Source: Methylophilus sp. 14
GTDB lineage: Bacteria; Pseudomonadota; Gammaproteobacteria; Burkholderiales; Methylophilaceae
Assembly: GCF_015354345.1 (NCBI RefSeq)
Contig: NZ_JADKYS010000007.1
Coordinates: 58,300 to 122,299, forward strand
Length of the DNA stretch: 64,000 nt
Direction of reading: 5' to 3'
A program made the position numbers and the translations under genes. Positions within the stretch are counted from its first letter, which is position 1. Each line of letters begins with the position of its first letter. Under the pieces are notes generated by a model. That model was not told where the DNA came from. It made no database searches and worked only from the letters and a program-made list of their open reading frames with translations. This document shows positions 1 to 8,397 of the stretch, piece by piece.

Positions 1-1333
1 CGATACGCGTGCCATGCCCCGGCGCACTCGTAATGTTCATACTACCCATCAAGCCCTCTACCCGCTCCTGCATCCCCGCCAGACCATAGCCGCGACTTTG
101 CACACTGGTATCAAACCCGCGTCCGTCATCCTCTACCAGCAGATACAGGCCCTGGTCACTTTCCGTCACCTCTATCGTCACACGCGTCGCAGCTGCATGC
201 TTGCTGATATTGGTCAGGCATTCCTGCAAAATGCGGTATACCGTCACCGACACCGACTCATCATGTTGGCTCAGGTGGTTGGAAATCGCATTCACCACCA
301 TGATGCCGCGGTTACGGTCATGCCAGTGATGAATCAGCTCGGCCAGTGCCAGGCTCAGCCCTAACTCATCCAGCACCCGCGGGCGCAAGCGCGCCAGGAT
401 ATCCTGTATGGTGACCATCATTTGCCGCGTAATCTGTGCAATCGCCTGCGCACTTTCGCGCGCCACACTGAGCTTTTTGGCCGCTACCAGCGCACTGGCA
501 TCCACATGCACAGCCGTCAGGTATTGCCCGATTTCATCATGCAGGTCTCGCGCCAGCTTTTTACGTTCTTCTTCCTGCAGGTGAATAATCTGCTGCGTTA
601 AACGGTGGTTGTTACGTATGCTTTGCTCCAGCGTACTGGCCATGCTGTTGAATTTATCGCTGATTTCACTCAACTCAACCTGCTCAAACCCGGGCAAGCG
701 GCTTTGATATTCCCCGCGTTCAATCTGGTTCAGGCCATGAATAATCTGTTTCACCGGTTTAAACGTCGCGCGTACCGTCCAATAAACAAACAGCAACACG
801 CTCAAGCCGAACAGGCCGACAATCGCCAGCAAACCAGAGGTGTCATCCCAAATCTCGCGCAACTCAAAACTCGGGTCAGGCGTAATCACCAGCTCGCCGA
901 TAAAGCGCCCGTTCAGAATGATATTCTTGCGCTTGGGCTCATTGAGCACGCTGGAAATATCCAGCAATCGTACAAACCACGCGGGTGGCTCTTCACCGGT
1001 ATGTACTAACCGTGTCGAGCGGTTGGACTCACGCAGTCGGCCGGTCATATCAAAGAAATCCACCTTCAAATGGCGGATATTGGTCAGTTCATCCAGGCGA
1101 AATAAATTGGTTTGACCATTTTCACTGTTATTCAGCCAGCCAAAATCGGTCATGTAATGCGCGATTTCCGCATCCAGCAAATGCATCACTAGGTTGGTGC
1201 TTGAATCCACCTCTGCCAATACGTCTTCGCGTGCATTTTTCACCACCGATACGGCCCAAGTCAGTAGCAAGCCGAGCAATAACAAGGTAATGATCAGGTT
1301 AAGTTTAAACTGAAGGCTGAGTGATTTCATCAT
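1..1333 (-). CDS. Sensor histidine kinase, NarX/HisKA_3 type (3' end cut by window edge)
   Basis: This is a membrane-bound two-component sensor kinase that reads off the left window edge. About 444 residues are visible. They show an N-terminal membrane segment (about 9-28), a periplasmic sensor region, a second membrane segment (about 166-184), a HAMP-like stretch (PGFEQVELSEISDKFNSMAS), an H-box RDLHDEIGQY with the phospho-accepting His near residue 265, an N-box QECLTNISKHA and a G-box GYGLAGMQERV. Only the last residues are missing. The chosen start is MMKSLSLQFKLN at 1333. It follows the mxa operon on the same strand, separated from it by decayed propeller genes. Its response regulator should lie outside the window. 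A role in methanol regulation is possible by position but not shown. Confidence 0.9.
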   Translation of the reverse strand, partial: MMKSLSLQFKLNLIITLLLLGLLLTWAVSVVKNAREDVLAEVDSSTNLVMHLLDAEIAHYMTDFGWLNNSENGQTNLFRLDELTNIRHLKVDFFDMTGRLRESNRSTRLVHTGEEPPAWFVRLLDISSVLNEPKRKNIILNGRFIGELVITPDPSFELREIWDDTSGLLAIVGLFGLSVLLFVYWTVRATFKPVKQIIHGLNQIERGEYQSRLPGFEQVELSEISDKFNSMASTLEQSIRNNHRLTQQIIHLQEEERKKLARDLHDEIGQYLTAVHVDASALVAAKKLSVARESAQAIAQITRQMMVTIQDILARLRPRVLDELGLSLALAELIHHWHDRNRGIMVVNAISNHLSQHDESVSVTVYRILQECLTNISKHAAATRVTIEVTESDQGLYLLVEDDGRGFDTSVQSRGYGLAGMQERVEGLMGSMNITSAPGHGTRI

Positions 1334-1470
1334 GCTGTGTGGATTTTAAAGTCGATCGCCCAAAAACTTTCGGGAATTTTTCCCGATTCATCTCCCTGAC
1401 ATGCAGGGACACCACACATTATAGAAGCACACTGTTGAAACGCCACCAGACGATAGTAGACGCTTCCTGA

Positions 1471-1662
1471 TTAACGAATCACCACACCCCAGGGCAAGGT
1501 GCCGACCGGGATATCCTTTAAGCGAAGGTTGGTTTGCGTATCGATCACTGATACCGTGCCATCTTTTTCATTGGGCACATAGGCGAAAGGTTGTCAGAAA
1601 ACAGATAAAGAGGTGCTGACCAACGCGACCGTGAATAGAAGCTGTTGCAGGATGTGTTGCAT
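1471..1662 (-). pseudogene. Remnant of a YVTN beta-propeller gene (signal peptide plus one blade, internal TGA)
   Basis: Reading from ATG at 1662 gives a hydrophobic leader (MQHILQQLLFTVALVSTSLS), then an in-frame TGA at 1596-1594. The same frame continues with AYVPNEKDGTVSVIDTQTN and ends GTLPWGVVIR before TAA at 1471. The blade sequence is the classic first repeat of a secreted YVTN propeller, a family that usually has about 300 residues. Here only one blade of about 40 residues remains. Truncation plus an internal stop argue for a dead gene. YVTN propellers are often found next to PQQ-dependent alcohol dehydrogenase genes, which fits the mxa neighbour. Confidence 0.7.
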
Positions 1663-1815
1663 AGAGTGTCCCTTAAAAAAATCGACCAGTTGCTGCAACA
1701 ACTGGTCTGAACATGGAGATATACTTTATGCAAATCAATTAAATTAAGTCATTTAAATTGATAACTGCATATTAAGCATGCTGTGGCTGTGCCAATAGCG
1801 GCAGCCTTCCCGATT

Positions 1816-2265
1816 TCACCGGGATTCATTCCCGACAAACTGACCAAATGCCCGAGGTTGCGCGCCGACCGCAATACGAGTACGCTCTTTATGAACACGG
1901 ATATCAATCACGCTCACATCATTGCTATCACGATTAGCCACATACGAGATAGTGTCATCGCGTCCCAACTGTAGCCCGCCGGGCGCATGGCCGACATGTA
2001 TCTGCGCCATGACCCGCCCGCTCTCAGCCGCGACCACCAGCACGTGATCGTGATACCAGTCAGCCACATACAAGCGATCACCGCGCTGGTTCACCGTGAG
2101 GCCAACAGGCGCAATAGGCAGCATGATCGTGCGTATCACTGCCTGCTGCTGCATATCAATCACCGATACCGTGTGTTCGCCCTGATTGGTGAGGTAGGCA
2201 AAGTCCGCCGCCTGCGCCCAGAGACAGGCACTGACGCCCAATAAGCCATACAGCATCTTCATCAT
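1816..2265 (-). CDS. Short secreted YVTN beta-propeller protein, probably internally truncated
   Basis: The product is about 149 residues from the Met pair at 2265. A signal peptide (ending WAQA-ADFAY) is followed by three to four YVTN-type repeats (AYLTNQGEHTVSVID, LYVADWYHDHVLVV, SYVANRDSNDVSVID). The protein ends PRAFGQFVG, typical of the C-terminus of this family. Full-length members have six or seven blades and 300 or more residues, so about half the propeller appears lost, although both ends look authentic. It lies at the distal end of the mxa cluster. It may be a functional minimal protein or a pseudogene. No strong ribosome-binding site is seen before the chosen start. Confidence 0.6.
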   Translation of the reverse strand: MMKMLYGLLGVSACLWAQAADFAYLTNQGEHTVSVIDMQQQAVIRTIMLPIAPVGLTVNQRGDRLYVADWYHDHVLVVAAESGRVMAQIHVGHAPGGLQLGRDDTISYVANRDSNDVSVIDIRVHKERTRIAVGAQPRAFGQFVGNESR

Positions 2266-2398
2266 GTGCAAGACTGGCTGACGCATTCTTCTGTTGCCCA
2301 CACTATAAGACGGACGCGAGTCTGCGGACCGCGCGCGGGCAGAGATTTTTCACCGATACTTCGGGTATTGATACACGCAACCATGTGATTGCAGGGGT

Positions 2399-2797
2399 TC
2401 AGGCAGAAGCGGATGTTTGTGTGAAGTGCGCGTCAATCGCCGTCATGTCCAACGCTTGCCACATCGCAAGGTGGTGTTGCAGCTCGTGGGGGTGCATGGC
2501 GCCAGTGACCATATCAATGACAACGCGCTGACGAATGACCATCAAGGCCGGGACCTGCGCCACCTGGAAATTGCTTGCCAGGTCAGTCGCCACATCGATA
2601 TCCGCTACGGCAAACAAGGCTTGCGGTGCCTGTGCCGCCACCTCGGCAAAGTTCGGGTAAAAGGTCTGGCAAGGCGCGCACCACTTGGCCGTGAACAGCA
2701 CGACGATAAAGTCATGGCTGGCCACGGTTTGATTAAACTGCTGCTGACTGTCTATGGTCACCGGCAGATGAGGGGCAGATGGGGTACTCATGGTCAT
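2399..2797 (-). CDS. Thioredoxin-fold protein at the end of the mxa operon
   Basis: The protein has 132 residues with a thioredoxin active site, WCAPC (about residues 40-44), inside FTAKWCAPCQTFYPNF, and the usual cis-proline region (QVAQVPALMVI). No signal peptide is visible, so a cytoplasmic thiol-disulfide role is likely. Its start overlaps the stop of the upstream gene by four bases, so translation is probably coupled within the mxa operon. In other methylotrophs the positions after mxaD are called mxaE and mxaH. I cannot show that this is MxaH and give no symbol. Confidence 0.8.
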   Translation of the reverse strand: MTMSTPSAPHLPVTIDSQQQFNQTVASHDFIVVLFTAKWCAPCQTFYPNFAEVAAQAPQALFAVADIDVATDLASNFQVAQVPALMVIRQRVVIDMVTGAMHPHELQHHLAMWQALDMTAIDAHFTQTSASA

Positions 2798-3159
2798 TCC
2801 TTGGATAATGGCGCGCCTGCCACTGGCAGGCGTTTAATACTATAAATAGTCCAATGTTGCGGCCCGGCAATGCTGTGTGAACAACCCAGCTCTTTTTCCG
2901 GTGCGTCCGGGGTAAGGATATGCCTGGTGTGGTCAGCCGTTTGCACCTGCATAAACCAGCGGTCCACCCACACCTCTACCGCACCCGCAGCAGCATCTGT
3001 CAACTGTAATGACACCATATTGCCGCCATGCGCCAGGCACAGGGAATCATCAGTCTCAATAAGCCTGGACAGCGCATCGTCTACGGTTTCCGCCTGAATG
3101 CACGGACTCAGCGCCAACAGCAGGGCAAAAAATAAACGGCGACTCACACGCATACACAT
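2794..3159 (-). CDS. Exported protein of unknown function after mxaD (mxaE position)
   Basis: This small exported protein has about 121 residues and a clear signal peptide (FFALLLALSPCIQA-ETVDD). The mature part has two cysteines (SLCLAHGG and LGCSHS) that could pair, and no domain I recognise. It starts 19 nt after mxaD and overlaps the thioredoxin-like gene by four bases, so it belongs to the mxa operon. By order it matches mxaE of other methylotrophs, whose function is unknown. The symbol is withheld because sequence identity cannot be judged here. A second Met at 3153 is an alternative start. Confidence 0.7.
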   Translation of the reverse strand: MCMRVSRRLFFALLLALSPCIQAETVDDALSRLIETDDSLCLAHGGNMVSLQLTDAAAGAVEVWVDRWFMQVQTADHTRHILTPDAPEKELGCSHSIAGPQHWTIYSIKRLPVAGAPLSKE

Positions 3160-3178
3160 CCACTAAACATGCATGTGC

Positions 3179-3775
3179 TTAGGCACACACAGATAAGCCC
3201 AGGCTTTTAAACACCGGGCGCATGGCCAGGCACACTTTTTTGCGCCAGCCACTTTGATTGGCAGCCGCATTCTGGCGACCGTCTTTCAACCCTTGCAGAC
3301 CCTCTTTCACAAAAGCATCTACCGCAGTCTTGGCTGACTCATCATCCTGCCCGGCAGGTGGCTCATTACCGGTAAATGCGCGGTAATAACGTGCAGTCCA
3401 GACAACCTTGCTCTTCGCTCCCTCAGCCACGACCTTGATCTTGCCATTGAGTGAGCTGACCGGCAGCGCCTCCAGGTCTATGTCACCGGACAAGCGATAG
3501 GCCACCGTCATATCTGCCGCTGAGACTTCGTCTATCTCCTGCAGCAATTGCTTGCCATTTTTAAGCGTGATTTTCTGTTGCTTGTCATTGACGGCTTCAC
3601 AGGCCGTCACTTGCGGATGCCATTGCGCTAGGCCACAAGGGGCACTGACACGCTTCCAAACGACCTCGGCAGCAGCGTTGATCTGGGTGGATTCATCGGT
3701 TTTTTGCGGTGTAGGGCCATGTGCCCACACCTGCGCGCTCAACAATAATCCAGCCAGTAATAAAGACCACTTCAT
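3179..3775 (-). CDS. mxaD: MxaD, periplasmic SRPBCC-fold methanol oxidation protein
   Basis: MxaD (198 residues) has a signal peptide (MKWSLLLAGLLLSAQVWA) and an SRPBCC/polyketide-cyclase-like body with the family start INAAAEVVWKRVSAP. MxaD is periplasmic and has been linked to electron transfer between methanol dehydrogenase and its cytochrome. It lies 31 nt after mxaL and before the small exported tail gene, the usual D position. The assignment rests on fold signature, export signal and gene order together. Confidence 0.85.
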   Translation of the reverse strand: MKWSLLLAGLLLSAQVWAHGPTPQKTDESTQINAAAEVVWKRVSAPCGLAQWHPQVTACEAVNDKQQKITLKNGKQLLQEIDEVSAADMTVAYRLSGDIDLEALPVSSLNGKIKVVAEGAKSKVVWTARYYRAFTGNEPPAGQDDESAKTAVDAFVKEGLQGLKDGRQNAAANQSGWRKKVCLAMRPVFKSLGLSVCA

Positions 3776-3806
3776 GTTTACTCCTTCTCGATAAAATCTA
3801 TACGGT

Positions 3807-4904
3807 TCACTTGCCTGGGCGGGTTATACCACCTATACGCCGCTTCACACTGCGTGCCCACGCCACCAGGCCAGGACCAGCGGCGAATGTCAGCCACAGG
3901 TAACCCAGCCAGGCCGCACACGCTGCCCAGCCCAACCAGGGCCTGAGATCGGTATCGGCCCAACGCCAGGCAGTCATGCCCAGGCCTGTCGCCCAGTGGC
4001 TGCTATCCGCAGTCGCGTCCAGGCGCACATAATGCAAGCCGGTGATCGTTGCCAGGCGTTGCAGATTCTGCGCATCCAGGGCCGACAAATGTGCGTTTTC
4101 CAGCAAGTTATTGCCCGGCCCATGCCCGGCGTTACGGTCATGCTGCCCCTGCTCCATCGCCAGCACAGACAAGGTTTCCGCCATGCCAAAATTGCCAAAG
4201 CGCTGTACCTCTTCCTGCTCCCAATAGCCGGCCACCGCATTCTTTTCATCCAGCTTGGGAATCTTGCTCGGTGTGCGTTGGCCCATACCTACCAGATAGC
4301 CTTGCACATCGCCTGGCTTGCCCGCATAACTAGGCATATATTTAGGATTGGCGGGCGGTGCCTGCTGGCCGTCGGTAAAAAACATCACGCGCATCTGCTT
4401 GCCCAGTTGCGGCGCTTGCTCCAGCGCGTGATACACGCCATGCGAGATAAAAGAATCGGCTGCCCAGGCCATGCGCCAGTCCATGCTGGCTACGGTTTGG
4501 TCCAACGCAGCGAAATGGCTGCATACTTCCACCGGCTCCACCACATTCACCACATTACGCTCGGTAAACATGCCCAAGGCCACTTGTGAGCCGCAAGGCA
4601 GCGCCGACAAGGTCTTGCGTATGCTTTGCTTGGCCATCTGCAAACGGCTCATGCTTTTGCCCGCGACCTGATAGTCAGGCACATTCATACTCTGTGTGAT
4701 ATCCACGACGAAATACCAGTCATAGACACGGTTGGGCAAATACCAGTGCGGTTTGAACAACACCAGGGTTAACAGCAGCAATATCCCTATCAGGCAACTC
4801 TTGCGCCAGGTTGCCTGGGCATTACCCGCGACTGACCAGACGGCTTCTGACCAACCTGAAGGCAGGCGTTTGCCCCAGGACTTCACAACACCACGCCACA
4901 TCAA
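3807..4904 (-). CDS. mxaL: MxaL, von Willebrand factor A domain protein
   Basis: The protein has 365 residues. A membrane segment lies near residues 37-56, followed by a VWA domain whose metal site reads DITQS (in FVVDITQSMNVP, a DxTxS variant) with the second strand MFFTDGQQ. A C-terminal membrane segment follows (WLGWAACAAWLGYLWLTFAA). MxaL, with MxaA, C, K, R and S, is needed to insert calcium and assemble active methanol dehydrogenase. Its start overlaps the end of mxaK by four bases, indicating translational coupling. Confidence 0.9.
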   Translation of the reverse strand: MMWRGVVKSWGKRLPSGWSEAVWSVAGNAQATWRKSCLIGILLLLTLVLFKPHWYLPNRVYDWYFVVDITQSMNVPDYQVAGKSMSRLQMAKQSIRKTLSALPCGSQVALGMFTERNVVNVVEPVEVCSHFAALDQTVASMDWRMAWAADSFISHGVYHALEQAPQLGKQMRVMFFTDGQQAPPANPKYMPSYAGKPGDVQGYLVGMGQRTPSKIPKLDEKNAVAGYWEQEEVQRFGNFGMAETLSVLAMEQGQHDRNAGHGPGNNLLENAHLSALDAQNLQRLATITGLHYVRLDATADSSHWATGLGMTAWRWADTDLRPWLGWAACAAWLGYLWLTFAAGPGLVAWARSVKRRIGGITRPGK

Positions 4905-5512
4905 GGCATGCCTCTAGGATTACCCGGCATCGCAGGCCAGCCGCTAGGCTCTTCTTCTGCCTTGATTTGCTCATCCTCATATTGCTGCGGCCCAGACATG
5001 CCATGCGTTGTCGGTGCCAGGCGCAACGCCAGATGGTAGTTATATTTCACTTCAGACCAGCCAGGCTCAATGCGCAAGGCTTTCTGGTAACTTTCTTTGG
5101 CCAGCGCCACCAGCGGCCCGGCTTCATCCCAGGCGGGCAAGCCTCGCTGCTCCAGCAAGCGGGTCGCCGTACGCATATAAATATTGCCAGAGTTGAAATA
5201 GGCCTGTTTGCGCAAAGGATCATCCGCACTCACCTTGCTCACCAAGGCTGCATATTGTGCTAACGCCTGCTCCGGCTTTAACTGGTTGTCATAAAACACG
5301 GCATTGGCAAACAAGGCCTGCGGCGTCTGGTCGGCCCCCAGCAAAGGCTGCCCAATCAGCACATGCGGTTCCAGGCTATTGCGATATACCGCCGCCTGAT
5401 AGATTTCAATCAACTGTCTGCCCAGCATGACCACCGCAATCAACACCATCACGCTTGCCCACAGCACGCCGCGCCGCAGCATGCTGACTCGTTTTTCATT
5501 CATGACTGCCAC
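4901..5512 (-). CDS. mxaK: MxaK, methanol dehydrogenase assembly protein
   Basis: MxaK has 203 residues with one N-terminal membrane anchor (about 14-30, GVLWASVMVLIAVVMLG). A TPR-like helical region follows (about 65-160, with AVFYDNQLKPEQALAQYAAL and YFNSGNIYMRTATRLL), and the tail is acidic. It lies between mxaC and mxaL and overlaps both, the standard order in methylotrophs. The family is required for calcium-dependent methanol dehydrogenase activity. The TPR-like part suggests a scaffold role, which is inference. Confidence 0.88.
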   Translation of the reverse strand: MAVMNEKRVSMLRRGVLWASVMVLIAVVMLGRQLIEIYQAAVYRNSLEPHVLIGQPLLGADQTPQALFANAVFYDNQLKPEQALAQYAALVSKVSADDPLRKQAYFNSGNIYMRTATRLLEQRGLPAWDEAGPLVALAKESYQKALRIEPGWSEVKYNYHLALRLAPTTHGMSGPQQYEDEQIKAEEEPSGWPAMPGNPRGMP

Positions 5513-6531
5513 CGTTTTAACTCCAATCCAAACATTACAGCCAGCAATACCGCCGCCAGCCAGGCCAGGCCATAGGCGTATTGACTCAAGTCTTGCCGAG
5601 AGACAGGTTCCAGGTAACGGGTAGGTTTATTCTTCAACCTGGCAATATCACGCACAGCCGCCATCACCGCCTCCGGGTTTTCTGCCTCATAGACGCGATA
5701 AGGCACATTCAATGTTTGAAAATATTCATGCAGGGCATATTCAGGATAAGCGTCTATGTTTTCACCTTCAGCCAGACTTTGCTTGAGACTGACACCACTC
5801 TCAGAGCGCAGGTAAATCCAGTACAGCGAGGCCTGTTGCCGCATAAACATGGCCCGCAGCATGTCCTGGGTTTTGCCATCCAGATGCGCACCACCATCGG
5901 ATACCAGCACCATGGCCCGCGCCCCGGTCACCGGCTGGTCAGCAAAATAATCCAGCGCCATGCCCAAGCCCCTGGCAACGGCCGTAAAGCCCATGCCACC
6001 CGCCTCGGTCGCATCCAGCGCCGCCTGCACAAAGACACGGTCATTGCCCAAAGGGGCGGCCAGAATCGGCGAAGTGCTAAAGGTGACCATACCCATCAGG
6101 TCATCGTGCCCCTGGGCAACCAATGTTTTCAGCACCTTGCGAGCGACCTCCATTTTGGGCACCCTGGCCTGTGCATCACCTTTTTTCACAAAAGGCTCAT
6201 TCATGCTGGCACTGCGGTCCAGCACAATCATGACATGCGCGCCGCGCCCAACCTTTTCGACAAACTGAGACTTCAGGTAAGGGCCGCTCAGTGCCAGGCT
6301 CAATGCCATAATCAACAGGCTGAGTGTCGCTTTCCATGACCGTTCCAGCCAGACGGACAGCGGGTCCACAGGCAACCCTTGCAAAGCCGGATGCGGAAAA
6401 TGGATTTGCCCCTGCCAACGCCAGGGCAACAGCGCCAGTGGCAGCAATAGCAGCGGCCAGCCATGCGCCAGCCCCCAGTGCTCGCCGTAGCCTGTGGCCA
6501 GCCACCCCTGCTGGGCAATGTCATGCCACAT
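5500..6531 (-). CDS. mxaC: MxaC, von Willebrand factor A domain protein
   Basis: MxaC has 343 residues. Membrane segments occur near the N-terminus (WPLLLLPLALLPW and ATLSLLIMALSLALSG) and one at the C-terminus (AYGLAWLAAVLLAVMFG). Between them is a VWA domain with an intact MIDAS motif DRSAS (in VLDRSASMNEPF) and the VLVSDGG strand. This layout is the BatA/BatB-like architecture of MoxR-associated proteins. With MxaR and MxaL it forms the ATPase/VWA machinery thought to load calcium into methanol dehydrogenase. It overlaps mxaK by 13 bases and follows mxaA by two. Confidence 0.92.
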   Translation of the reverse strand: MWHDIAQQGWLATGYGEHWGLAHGWPLLLLPLALLPWRWQGQIHFPHPALQGLPVDPLSVWLERSWKATLSLLIMALSLALSGPYLKSQFVEKVGRGAHVMIVLDRSASMNEPFVKKGDAQARVPKMEVARKVLKTLVAQGHDDLMGMVTFSTSPILAAPLGNDRVFVQAALDATEAGGMGFTAVARGLGMALDYFADQPVTGARAMVLVSDGGAHLDGKTQDMLRAMFMRQQASLYWIYLRSESGVSLKQSLAEGENIDAYPEYALHEYFQTLNVPYRVYEAENPEAVMAAVRDIARLKNKPTRYLEPVSRQDLSQYAYGLAWLAAVLLAVMFGLELKRWQS

Positions 6532-6533
6532 AC

Positions 6534-7451
6534 TCAGGAAACCTCCACCAGACTTAACTGTTTGGCCAGCCGCTTTAAATCAGCCAGCGATAACAATGTG
6601 GGCCGACCGGCAAAAAAGGCCTGTTGCAGATCCTGGTAGAACGTTTGCAATGCTTGCGCATGTGCTGCCAACGCTTGCTGCGACGCCAGCCAACCTGCGA
6701 GATTTTCCGTGGTGACAGCATAGCCAGCCCGTTGATCAACAGCACGGCTGATCAACCGCATGGCCTGCAGTGCAGCCTCATGATGCCCTTCTTTGAGGGC
6801 ACGGATAGAGCGCCAGGCCTGCCTGAACGGCATCTGTTTTTCCCTGGGTAACTGTATCCATCCGGCATACCACAACCAGTAAAGCACACCGGTTGCCAGC
6901 AGGCATAACCAGCCTGCCAGTGCCCATAACTGGCCCGCGAGTGGCCAGGATGGCAAAGGCACATCCGGATACAGCTGCACATGTGCAGCATCGATACGCG
7001 CAGGCAACAAACTGGAAACAATCACTTTATCCGCAGGCACATCCACCGTCAGCCGCTGTTGCTCACGTGTGAATTCCAGGTGTAAGTTTTTAAGCGGCAT
7101 GGTTTTGACGGTGTCGCCTGCCACAAAAATCTGCCAGTCTATGTCGAGATCAATCTGGCGCCCGTTGGCAGTATCCGTGTGCGTCCAATGCACCTCTCTT
7201 AACTCAATGGCCTCGTTTTGTGCCGGGGCAGGCAGGCTGGATGCGTCCAGCGTGAAGCCCGCTGGCACCTGCAAAGTAATATGCTGCCGGGCAATACTGC
7301 CCAGGGTGTAATCTGTTTCTCGCGTCACGCTGTGCGCAGTCACCTGCAAAGTACGGTGATCGGCAGCGACACTGGTGCCAGCCATCCCCAACAGGTTAAC
7401 CAGCACCAGCATACAGAATGTGCTTTTAACGGTATTCGAAACGGCACTCAT
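6534..7451 (-). CDS. mxaA: MxaA, membrane protein for methanol dehydrogenase calcium insertion
   Basis: I chose the ATG at 7451, which overlaps the mxaS stop as ATGA; an upstream in-frame Met lies inside mxaS. The product is about 305 residues. It has a signal peptide (MLVLVNLLGMAGTSVA), a periplasmic beta-rich region, a membrane segment near residues 168-188 (LWALAGWLCLLATGVLYWLW) and a cytoplasmic helical tail. MxaA mutants of methylotrophs make inactive enzyme that can be rescued by calcium. Position between mxaS and mxaC supports the name. Confidence 0.88.
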   Translation of the reverse strand: MSAVSNTVKSTFCMLVLVNLLGMAGTSVAADHRTLQVTAHSVTRETDYTLGSIARQHITLQVPAGFTLDASSLPAPAQNEAIELREVHWTHTDTANGRQIDLDIDWQIFVAGDTVKTMPLKNLHLEFTREQQRLTVDVPADKVIVSSLLPARIDAAHVQLYPDVPLPSWPLAGQLWALAGWLCLLATGVLYWLWYAGWIQLPREKQMPFRQAWRSIRALKEGHHEAALQAMRLISRAVDQRAGYAVTTENLAGWLASQQALAAHAQALQTFYQDLQQAFFAGRPTLLSLADLKRLAKQLSLVEVS

Positions 7452-8374
7452 GCCATGCTCTCCATCAAATGACGGCTGACTTCTTCCGCACGCCAGTCCG
7501 GCTTCAGCCATAAGGGCGGACGGGTACCCGCTGTTAAAAACCGGGCATTCAGCGCCTGCATGTGTTGCCGGTCGTGGTCCATGATGCGTTGGTGCAAGCC
7601 TTGCCTGAGCATCCAGCTACGCACCTCTCCGCTTTCCATATCCCGTAAACGTGCCCAGCCAAATGCAGGCAGGCCTTCCGTCGCAGTGCGATCACGCAAT
7701 ACCACCGGCATCACATCGTGCGGCTGCCCGGCTTGCAACACTTGCTGCATCAACGCCTCCGGCCAGTAAAAATCAGACAGCAGGAAGACCAGCGCGCGCT
7801 GGGCACCGATGGCCGCCATTGCTGCAGGCATGGCAGAGGCGCCATGATTTTGCGGCGCAGCCTGTTGCCAATACTGCGTCATGCGCTGCGCCACCGCCTG
7901 TGCCGTTCCTGGTTGAAAGCTAGGCGGAACTTGCCAGGTATGCGGCAAAGCATCATGTGCAGCAGCCATGCCAAACGCATCTCCCTGCCGGGTGACTGAC
8001 CAGGCCAGTGACGACACAAACTCCGTCACTTGCTGGCGCAGATTGGCCTCGCCCTGAAAAAACATGGAACTGGAGACATCGACAATGGCATAGACGCGGA
8101 TGGCTGCGCGTTCAAGATAGGTGCGGACCAGCCATTGCCGGGGCACGGTGCGTACACTGGCACGAATATCGATACGTTTGGGATCCGGGCAGGCCAGCAA
8201 GGAAGCAAATCCGGCAAAGTCACTGCCACTGCCATGATGCGCGGTTAAGGTTGCACCGGCGTGGTAAGCCCGGGAGCGCCAGTTAACATGGTAAAAGAAC
8301 TGGCGGGGCTCAAAGGCCGCATGCACGTGTGGCGAAGCGGGAATCATGCCCGGAGCGTCTGACGGAATAGCCAT
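7448..8374 (-). CDS. mxaS: MxaS, DUF58/VWA-like protein
   Basis: The 308 residues carry the DUF58 signature near the start (FYHVNWRSRAYHAGA and DPKRIDIRASVR). A VWA-like metal site follows (AIVDVSSSM, DxSxS) with a later FLLSDFYWP strand. No membrane segments are evident. DUF58 proteins are regular partners of MoxR ATPases, and the mxaR gene lies just upstream. In methylotrophs MxaS is part of the activation machinery for the calcium-dependent enzyme. Its stop overlaps the mxaA start. Confidence 0.9.
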   Translation of the reverse strand: MAIPSDAPGMIPASPHVHAAFEPRQFFYHVNWRSRAYHAGATLTAHHGSGSDFAGFASLLACPDPKRIDIRASVRTVPRQWLVRTYLERAAIRVYAIVDVSSSMFFQGEANLRQQVTEFVSSLAWSVTRQGDAFGMAAAHDALPHTWQVPPSFQPGTAQAVAQRMTQYWQQAAPQNHGASAMPAAMAAIGAQRALVFLLSDFYWPEALMQQVLQAGQPHDVMPVVLRDRTATEGLPAFGWARLRDMESGEVRSWMLRQGLHQRIMDHDRQHMQALNARFLTAGTRPPLWLKPDWRAEEVSRHLMESMA

Positions 8375-8397
8375 AGGGAAACTGCTTGCCAGACGCG

